A stretch of DNA of 11,450 bases from Pirellulales bacterium (GTDB lineage: Bacteria > Planctomycetota > Planctomycetia > Pirellulales > JAICIG01), in contig JAICIG010000257.1 of assembly GCA_025924495.1 (NCBI GenBank), positions 1 through 11,450 on the forward strand, written 5' to 3'. The position numbers and the translations under genes were made by a program. The notes below the pieces were generated by a model. It was not told the DNA's origin, made no database searches, and saw nothing but the letters and a program-made list of their open reading frames with translations. Positions 5,741-11,450 of this stretch are shown piece after piece. The stretch's first letter is position 1. Every line of letters starts with the position of its first letter.

Positions 5741-6538
5741 ATGTCCGCAACGAAAGTTGCCATTCACGGCGCCGCCGGCCGAATGGGACAACGCTTAATC
5801 GCTCTCGCCTCTGCCGATCCAGGTTTGAAAATCGCCGCCGCGCTGGAATCGCCGCAGCATCCTCGCCTGGGCCAAGACGCCGGCCAGGTGGCGGGTGTCG
5901 GCAATCTTGGCTTGCCGCTCACCGCCAGGCTCGAAGCGCCCGTCGACGTGGTGATTGATTTCTCGTCGCCGGCCGGCGCGATGGCCATCTTAGAAACCTG
6001 TCGCGAGCGCAACGTGCGCCTGGTGTTGGCGACGACGGGACTGGAAGGGGAACACGTCGACCGCATCCGTCAGGCCGGCAAGACGATACCTCTCTTGTGG
6101 GCGCCCAGCATGAGCCTGGCGGTCAATCTGGCGATGAAACTCTCGGCGGTGGCCGCCAGCGCACTGAAGGACCATCCCTCGGGCGCCGACGTGGAAATCA
6201 TCGAGCGTCATCACCGCTTCAAGGAAGATTCTCCCAGCGGCACAGCGCTGAAGTTCGGCGAAATCATCGCTAACATCATGGGCCAGGCTGAAAGCCGCCA
6301 CGGACGCGAAGGCCGACCTGGCGCACGGCCGCACGGCGAGATCGGTTACCATGCCGTACGCGTCGGCGATAATCCCGGCGAACATACGATTGTCTTTGGC
6401 CTGCTCGGCGAAACGTTGGAGATTGCTGTGAAGGCGACGAACCGCGATTGCTATGCCCACGGCGCATTGGCCGCCGCCAAGTTTTTGGCCGACAAAGGTC
6501 CCGGCCTTTACAATATGAATGATGTGTTGGGACTGTAG
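5741..6538 (+). CDS. dapB: 4-hydroxy-tetrahydrodipicolinate reductase
   Basis: A 265-residue cytoplasmic enzyme that reduces hydroxy-tetrahydrodipicolinate with NAD(P)H in the diaminopimelate/lysine pathway, feeding lysine and possibly peptidoglycan. The nucleotide-binding GAAGRMGQ is at 10-17, the DVVIDFSSP strand at 69-77, and LATTGL at 96-101. The signature ERHHRFKEDSPSGTA at 155-169 carries the catalytic His158 and Lys161 and the substrate-binding SGT. The length equals the family norm. The start is ATG 5741; no SD is visible in the 40 bases upstream, which include the end of the DUF559 cassette. A heptamer array begins two bases after the stop. thrC, upstream, is another branch of the aspartate pathway. 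Confidence 0.93.
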   Translation: MSATKVAIHGAAGRMGQRLIALASADPGLKIAAALESPQHPRLGQDAGQVAGVGNLGLPLTARLEAPVDVVIDFSSPAGAMAILETCRERNVRLVLATTGLEGEHVDRIRQAGKTIPLLWAPSMSLAVNLAMKLSAVAASALKDHPSGADVEIIERHHRFKEDSPSGTALKFGEIIANIMGQAESRHGREGRPGARPHGEIGYHAVRVGDNPGEHTIVFGLLGETLEIAVKATNRDCYAHGALAAAKFLADKGPGLYNMNDVLGL

Positions 6539-6540
6539 AA

Positions 6541-6603
6541 AGGCGTCAGGCGTCAGGCGTCAGGCGTCAGGCGTCAGGAGTCAGGCGTCAGGAGTCAGGA
6601 GTG
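6541..6603 (+). repeat. Heptamer tandem array (9 units) after dapB
   Basis: Nine contiguous 7-base units: five AGGCGTC, then AGGAGTC, AGGCGTC, AGGAGTC and AGGAGTG. It starts two bases after the dapB stop. A purine-rich continuation runs to about 6618, and a pyrimidine-rich segment (TTCATTCCGCC and TATCCTTC, about 6640-6661) follows that is partly complementary to it, so the whole of 6541-6661 could fold into an imperfect hairpin. It has no CRISPR-like spacers. Confidence 0.9.
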
Positions 6604-6664
6604 AAGGACGAAGAGCGACGTTTCGCTGTTTTATCGTTCTTCATTCCGCCTTTATCCTTCTGTT

Positions 6665-7033
6665 ATGGCGAAGTGCGAAGAGGGCTACCTCTGCGATGTG
6701 TGCGGCGGCGATGTGGAAGCGATCACGGAAAGCGACCTGTATTTGCGCTATGTGATCGGTCTGGCTGATCCCGAAGTGTTGCACACCACCCGCGAACGCC
6801 ATATTCGCTGCAACCCGTCGCTGGCGCAGTTCATCGTCGACAAAGAATTCGAGCCGGTGGCGGTTGAAGGTGCGTTCGACAAGCGGCAGCTCGACCCGGA
6901 GTATGTGCGCCAGCGCGAAGAACTCGTGACCCGCGGCTGGCGCCGACTGCGTGAAATCGCCGAACAGCGCATTCCGGCGATCATTGACTATCCGCTGCCC
7001 GAAGTTCGAGAACGCATGGCGCGTAAGGCTTAA
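6665..7033 (+). CDS. Hypothetical protein with N-terminal cysteines
   Basis: A 122-residue soluble protein that I do not recognise by name; it is plausibly a conserved planctomycete hypothetical. Cysteines at 4, 10, 13 (CEEGYLCDVCG) and 49 (RHIRCNPS), with His40 and His46, could bind a metal, for example a C-x5-C-x2-C plus His/Cys site. The middle holds LRYVIGLADPEVLHTTRERHIRC; the C-terminal half is charged and probably helical (EYVRQREELVTRGWRRLREIAEQR), ending in PLPEVRERMARKA. There is no signal peptide or membrane segment. Codon usage and amino acid composition look like those of a real gene. ATG 6665 comes directly after a pyrimidine-rich repeat tail, so no SD is present. It ends 43 bases before the convergent ROK gene's stop. 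Confidence 0.75.
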   Translation: MAKCEEGYLCDVCGGDVEAITESDLYLRYVIGLADPEVLHTTRERHIRCNPSLAQFIVDKEFEPVAVEGAFDKRQLDPEYVRQREELVTRGWRRLREIAEQRIPAIIDYPLPEVRERMARKA

Positions 7034-7058
7034 CGCCGCTCAGTTGAGAAGAGCGGCG
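7034..7058. terminator. Hairpin between convergent genes
   Basis: CGCCGCTC (7034-7041) and GAGCGGCG (7051-7058) form a perfect 8-bp stem with a 9-base loop, directly after the stop of the hypothetical gene and 18 bases from the ROK stop. There is no T-run on either side. It could serve both convergent transcripts as a terminator or a 3'-end protecting structure. Confidence 0.5.
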
Positions 7059-7076
7059 CATAGCCTGTTAAGTGGC

Positions 7077-8114
7077 TCACCCCAACTCGTCTCCTGCCGC
7101 AAGCGCCACCGCGCCGTGCACCACCATCTCTTCGCCCAGCCGCGCGGGCACGATTTCAAACGTGCCGAGAAAGGGCGGAAACACGTAGCGGTTTACTTCG
7201 GCGCGGAGCGGCTGGAACAGCAATTCCTCGCCAATCAGGGAAACGCCGCCGCCGATAACGATCACCGCCGGAGAGACCAGCGTGATCATTTGCGCCAGGC
7301 CCCAGCCCAGCGTCTCCCAGGCATGAAACAAGACTCCTTTGGCCAGCGCGTTTTGATCGGCGGCGGCTTCGGCGACCACCTTGGCCGTCAACAGATCCGG
7401 ATCTCCGTCGCACCGTCGCCAAAGATCGGCGGTCTGCTCTTCGACGGCTTCTTCCGTCTCAATTAAATGCTGACGCACGAGTTCGGGCTTCAGCGGCCTT
7501 GAACCGGCGCGGAACGCCACCAACTGGTGATTAATGGCGCCGCCGAGATAGGCCTGCGCGGCGGAGGCGATGCCCCAACCGCTGGCAATTGACTCGATCG
7601 TCGCCTCCGGCCGGTCCGCCTGCAAACCGGGGCGAAGGTGACCGATTTCGGCCGCGCCCAGGCCGTGGCCGCGATAGACCTTGCCGCCGATAATCAGTCC
7701 GCCGCCGATGCCTGTGCCGATCGTCACATAAAACACCGGATCGCGCCCCTGCCCTGCTCCCCAGCGAGCTTCGGCCAAGGCGGCCAAATCGGCGTCGTTG
7801 CCAAGCACGGCAGGCAAGCCCAGCGTTCTGCGACACCAGTCGACCAGGGGAAAGTTGCTCCAGCCTTCGATCTGGTGACTGACGACGACCTGGCCGCGCG
7901 AGACGTCAACTGGACCGCCAAAGCCAATGCCAACGCGTTTGATGCCATGCCGGGCGATGAGTTCAGGCGCCGCGCCGCGGATCTGTTCAATAATACCCAG
8001 CGCGCCGGCCTCTGCCACGACATCGAACCGCCGCAGTTCAACCAGGTCGGCGTTTTCCCCCCGCCCGACGCCGAGCTGGAGTTTTGTACCGCCGATTTCA
8101 ATGCCGAGGAACAT
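7077..8114 (-). CDS. ROK family sugar kinase lacking the usual zinc-binding motif
   Basis: A 345-residue ATP-dependent sugar kinase of the ROK family (glucokinase, N-acetylmannosamine kinase and relatives). The phosphate-1 motif IEIGGTK is at 5-11, GFGGPVD at 64-70, and the catalytic base Asp107 in GNDADLAALAE at 105-115. ATP-loop residues TIGTGIGGGLI are at 131-141, the family EIGH at 156-159, and the adenosine motif VIVIGGGV at 284-291. After EIGH most ROK proteins have the zinc motif C-x-C-G-x2-G-C-x-E; here the segment is HLRPGLQADRPEATIES with no cysteine. It has no N-terminal HTH, so it is an enzyme rather than a repressor. The sugar substrate cannot be told from sequence. It lies 151 bases downstream of the SIS isomerase gene on the same strand; a two-gene sugar-phosphate operon is likely. 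Confidence 0.85.
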   Translation of the reverse strand: MFLGIEIGGTKLQLGVGRGENADLVELRRFDVVAEAGALGIIEQIRGAAPELIARHGIKRVGIGFGGPVDVSRGQVVVSHQIEGWSNFPLVDWCRRTLGLPAVLGNDADLAALAEARWGAGQGRDPVFYVTIGTGIGGGLIIGGKVYRGHGLGAAEIGHLRPGLQADRPEATIESIASGWGIASAAQAYLGGAINHQLVAFRAGSRPLKPELVRQHLIETEEAVEEQTADLWRRCDGDPDLLTAKVVAEAAADQNALAKGVLFHAWETLGWGLAQMITLVSPAVIVIGGGVSLIGEELLFQPLRAEVNRYVFPPFLGTFEIVPARLGEEMVVHGAVALAAGDELG

Positions 8115-8170
8115 GGGCGATTAGGAATCCAGGAAAGCTACGATCCGAACCTGGAAATCAGTGTAGTGAC

Positions 8171-8280
8171 GGGCGACAGAGGTCGGAAGTCGGAAGTCGG
8201 AAGTCGGAAATATTTGCGAACAACTTCCGATCGCTTCTATCTCGTTTCTCCTGGCTCCTCGCCTCTCACGCGTGTCGCCC
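8171..8280. repeat. Second heptamer element with inverted ends between SIS and ROK genes
   Basis: Four perfect GTCGGAA units occupy 8182-8209. The TCGGAAGT within the array pairs with ACTTCCGA at 8223-8230. A perfect 8-base inverted pair, GGGCGACA (8171-8178) and TGTCGCCC (8273-8280), frames the region. The right half (8231-8268) is pyrimidine-rich (TTTCTCC, GGCTCC, GCCTC) and loosely complementary to the array. The right arm overlaps the last codons of the SIS gene, so the element reaches its coding end. Confidence 0.65.
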
Positions 8281-8871
8281 TTCCTGATTGATGCGGGCAA
8301 ACACGTCGTTCAACACCCAATGGAAGATGCAGAGATGAATGCTCTCAACCATGCCCATGTCGTTGAGCGGAACGTGCAGGCCGGCGTGAGCCATCTGTCT
8401 GAGCTTGCCGCCGCCGAAGCCCGTCAGACCGAAGGTCTTTAAGCCGTGGCGATTGGCCCAATCGACCGCCGCGAGCACGTTGGGGCTGTTGCCCGATCCG
8501 CTGATGGCGAGAACGACGTCGTCGCGCCCGCCGTAATTCATGAGTTGCTGGACGAAAATCTGGTCATAACCGACGTCGTTGCCGACGGCCAGAATCCAGC
8601 CCACATTGTCGGTCAGGCTCATGACCTTCAGCCGCTTCTTGCTCTCGTCCTTCAGGTCGGATTCTCGCAATGAGCTTTTGCCCAGATCTTCGCTCATGTG
8701 CGTGGCGGTGGTGCCCGATCCGCCGTTGCCGAAGATGAACACGAACTTCTCATTTTCCCAGGCTTGGTAGATGAGATCGGCCATCTGGTGCATTTCGCCA
8801 TGATCGATCTTTGCAAGCTCCTGCTGCAACCGAGAGATATATTCGGGTGCTTGCAATGTGGCGCCCAACAT
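8266..8871 (-). CDS. SIS-domain sugar isomerase, GmhA-like (phosphoheptose isomerase family)
   Basis: A 201-residue cytoplasmic SIS protein resembling sedoheptulose-7-phosphate isomerase GmhA, the first step of ADP-heptose synthesis. The first phosphate-binding motif is FGNGGSGTTATHMSEDLGK at about 47-65; its His58 and Glu61 match two zinc ligands of E. coli GmhA. The second SIS motif, ISGSGNSPN, is at about 123-131. Near the C-terminus VESIHLCIFHWV keeps the His that corresponds to the fourth ligand, but the expected Gln is Glu. The fold and family are secure; heptose specificity is not, and another phosphosugar is possible. ATG 8871 has GGAGG 8 bases upstream, a strong SD. The ROK kinase follows on the same strand after a heptamer repeat that overlaps this gene's end. 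Confidence 0.82.
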   Translation of the reverse strand: MLGATLQAPEYISRLQQELAKIDHGEMHQMADLIYQAWENEKFVFIFGNGGSGTTATHMSEDLGKSSLRESDLKDESKKRLKVMSLTDNVGWILAVGNDVGYDQIFVQQLMNYGGRDDVVLAISGSGNSPNVLAAVDWANRHGLKTFGLTGFGGGKLRQMAHAGLHVPLNDMGMVESIHLCIFHWVLNDVFARINQEGRHA

Positions 8872-9012
8872 TCGAGAATCCTCCGCGGAGTGGTTGGCTG
8901 GCTAGGTGTGCGCTCGACGCGTGCCTGGTCAACGCCCGGCGGGGCTTTCCAGACTCGCTCAAAATTGCGATTGTATAGCGATTTCTCCTTTGATCCTAGG
9001 CGAGGCGCCAGC
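8872..9012. other. Divergent intergenic region, SIS gene and MFS gene
   Basis: 141 bases that must hold promoters for both directions. A TACAAT on the minus strand (complement of 8970-8975) is a possible -10 for the SIS operon, and the overlapping TATAGC (8974-8979) could serve the MFS gene, but neither has a convincing -35 box at 16-18 bases. I see no clear operator. Confidence 0.3.
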
Positions 9013-10377
9013 TTGAGTTCTACCGAGGAAAATGCGAGGTCTGCCGACGAGAGTGAGCCGGCTGCTGCGCGCCGCGAGAATCTTTATGCCTCGCCAGGCG
9101 AACTGCCGACGCCTCGAGCCTTACGAATGGCCAGGCTCTCGGTGGCTCTGCTGCTAGCGATCAACCTGATCAATTACGTCGATCGCTTCGTGCTGGCGGC
9201 CGCCGTGCCGAAGATTGAGAAGGAATTCTTCACGGACAACGATCCCAACATCGACTCGTGGATGGGCTCGCTGGCGACGGCGTTTCTGGTCTCATACATG
9301 CTCACGGCGCCGCTGTTCGGCTGGCTGGCCGACCGTTTTTCGCGCTGGAAGTTAATGGGCGCCGCCGTCATTGCCTGGAGCCTCGCCTCGGGCGCGTCGG
9401 GATTGGCTTCGAGTTTCGGAATCTTGTTCATCACGCGATTGGCCGTCGGCATCGGCGAAGCGGCCTATGGGCCGGCGGCGCCAACCGTCATTGCCGACCT
9501 ATTCCCTGTCAGCCGCCGCGGCAGCGTGCTGGCGTGGTTCTATATGGCCATTCCCGTCGGCAGTGCGCTGGGTTACGTGCTGGGAGGCATGGTGGCTCAA
9601 CATTGGCACTGGCGTTGGGCGTTCTACCTGGTCGTGCCGCCGGGCGTGTTGCTGGGGATCCTGTGCTTCTTGATGCCCGAACCGCCGCGCGGCGCGAGCG
9701 ACGCGCTCAAGCACACCGGCCATCGGCTGCGCTGGAAAGATTATCTCTCACTCGTGCGCACCCCTTCGTATGTGCTGAACTGCGCAGGGATGACGGCGAT
9801 GACCTTCGCCCTCGGCGGCGTCAGCTACTGGATGCCCAAGTACATCAATGCCTATCGCGGCGTACCCGGCTTAGGTCGCGTCAGCTTGATCTTCGGCGCC
9901 TTGACTGTCGTCTCGGGACTATCCGCCACGCTGCTGGGCGGCTTGGCCGGCGATCGCCTCTCGAAGCGCTGGCCCGGCGCTTACTTTCTCGTTTCCGGCG
10001 CCGGCATGCTGCTGGGCTTTCCCTGCTTTCTGCTCGTGCTGGTGACGCCTTTTCCTTGGGCCTGGGCGTGGATCTTCCTGGCCGAGTTCTGCTTGTTCTT
10101 CAATACCGGACCGACGAACACCATTTTGGCCAATGTCACGCACCCGTCGGTGCGCAGCACGGCGTATGCGCTGAATATCCTGATCATCCATTTGTTCGGC
10201 GACGCCGCCTCGCCCACCTTGATCGGAGCAATCTCCGACGCTTTTGGCGGAAACATGAATGCCGGGTTTCTGACCGTCTCAGGAGCCATTCTGCTGAGCG
10301 GAATCTTCTGGCTATTGGGAGGGCGATACTTACAGCGCGACACCGAACTGGCGCCGACGCGGTTGGGGAGCCCGTAG
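9013..10377 (+). CDS. MFS transporter, Spinster-like
   Basis: An inner-membrane permease of the major facilitator superfamily with about 12 hydrophobic spans, 454 residues from TTG 9013 or 416 from ATG 9127. The first span contains LLLAINLINYVDRFVLAAAVP, the N-Y-x-D-R pattern typical of Spinster-like and related organic-anion transporters. MFS motif A appears as GWLADRFSRWKLM after span 2 and a degenerate copy, GGLAGDRLSKRWPG, in the second half. Later spans include FFNTGPTNTILANVTHPSVR. The substrate is unknown. The TTG start has TAGGCGAGG 7 bases upstream and adds a polar 38-residue cytoplasmic tail; the ATG lies just before span 1 without an SD, so the start is uncertain. The frame stays open further upstream into the SIS antisense strand, which is unlikely to be coding. 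It is divergent from the SIS gene and convergent with thiC. Confidence 0.83.
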   Translation: MSSTEENARSADESEPAAARRENLYASPGELPTPRALRMARLSVALLLAINLINYVDRFVLAAAVPKIEKEFFTDNDPNIDSWMGSLATAFLVSYMLTAPLFGWLADRFSRWKLMGAAVIAWSLASGASGLASSFGILFITRLAVGIGEAAYGPAAPTVIADLFPVSRRGSVLAWFYMAIPVGSALGYVLGGMVAQHWHWRWAFYLVVPPGVLLGILCFLMPEPPRGASDALKHTGHRLRWKDYLSLVRTPSYVLNCAGMTAMTFALGGVSYWMPKYINAYRGVPGLGRVSLIFGALTVVSGLSATLLGGLAGDRLSKRWPGAYFLVSGAGMLLGFPCFLLVLVTPFPWAWAWIFLAEFCLFFNTGPTNTILANVTHPSVRSTAYALNILIIHLFGDAASPTLIGAISDAFGGNMNAGFLTVSGAILLSGIFWLLGGRYLQRDTELAPTRLGSP

Positions 10378-10466
10378 AACGAGTTAGCTGCTGGTTCGGT
10401 TCAATGGGCGTTGTACGAGCGACGGCGCCAATAAAGCTGCTAAGGCTGCGGAGCGGCGAGGGGCGC

Positions 10467-10490
10467 GTTCCCACGCAGGAGCGTGGGAAC
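10467..10490. repeat. Perfect 10-bp palindrome between MFS gene and thiC
   Basis: GTTCCCACGC (10467-10476), an AGGA loop and GCGTGGGAAC (10481-10490) form a perfect 10-bp stem with a tetraloop. From memory this GTTCCCACGC-type palindrome is a dispersed repeat in many bacterial genomes. It lies 89 bases after the MFS stop and 20 bases from the thiC stop, so it may act as a bidirectional terminator, though no T-run follows. Confidence 0.7.
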
Positions 10491-10510
10491 CAGTGAACAA
10501 CGAGGCGAGT

Positions 10511-11450
<940 letters not shown>

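Noticed and set aside
6541..6603. CRISPR-like array
   Set aside because: Units are 7 bases and contiguous with no spacers, and there are no cas genes.
6519..6755. A 78-codon frame with repeated QASGVRS
   Set aside because: It is the translation of the heptamer array running out of the dapB end and has no SD; it overlaps the more convincing gene at 6665.
9258..10496. A 412-codon open frame on the plus strand
   Set aside because: It overlaps the MFS gene in another frame; its Arg/Ala-rich translation has no membrane pattern or motif, and it is an open shadow caused by high GC.

Overview
This looks like a GC-rich chromosomal segment of core metabolism from a planctomycete, probably a Pirellulales-type genome. 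That placement is an inference from protein style, from the dksA-lspA gene pair (adjacent also in Chlamydia, another PVC-superphylum bacterium), from the scarcity of Shine-Dalgarno (SD) sites, and from heptamer tandem repeats between genes. I see no rRNA, tRNA, CRISPR array, phage or classical insertion sequence.

Layout. The left edge cuts a minus-strand gene that looks like DUF1805. A plus-strand DUF2752 membrane protein follows. It converges on a minus-strand block holding an Rrf2 regulator and a HisN-type histidinol-phosphatase, separated by a 14-bp hairpin. Upstream on the same strand is a dksA-like/lspA operon with a strong sigma70-like promoter and a good intrinsic terminator. Divergent from it is thrC (threonine synthase), then a small DUF559 nuclease gene framed by inverted copies of a 33-bp palindromic repeat, then dapB. 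The two biosynthetic genes both belong to the aspartate amino acid family, so the DUF559 unit sits as a cassette between related genes. After dapB come a heptamer tandem array and a small Cys-containing orphan protein. Converging on that are a ROK sugar kinase and, upstream of it, a GmhA-like SIS isomerase, with a second heptamer array between them. Divergent from these is a Spinster-like MFS transporter. It converges on the C-terminal part of thiC (thiamine pyrimidine synthase), which runs off the right edge; a perfect 10-bp palindrome lies between the two.

Three points stand out. (1) The DUF559 gene between inverted, nearly identical palindromic repeats resembles a small nuclease-plus-repeat mobile unit, comparable in logic to RAYT/REP systems. 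(2) thrC appears to start at a non-canonical ATT codon behind a perfect GGAGG. A start at the first conventional codon (GTG, 72 bp later) would delete two of four zinc-ribbon cysteines. (3) The two heptamer arrays share a GTC-plus-purine unit and each is followed by a pyrimidine-rich, partly complementary half, suggesting one dispersed family of foldable repeats. No database search or folding computation was run. Family assignments come from motifs and remembered family features.
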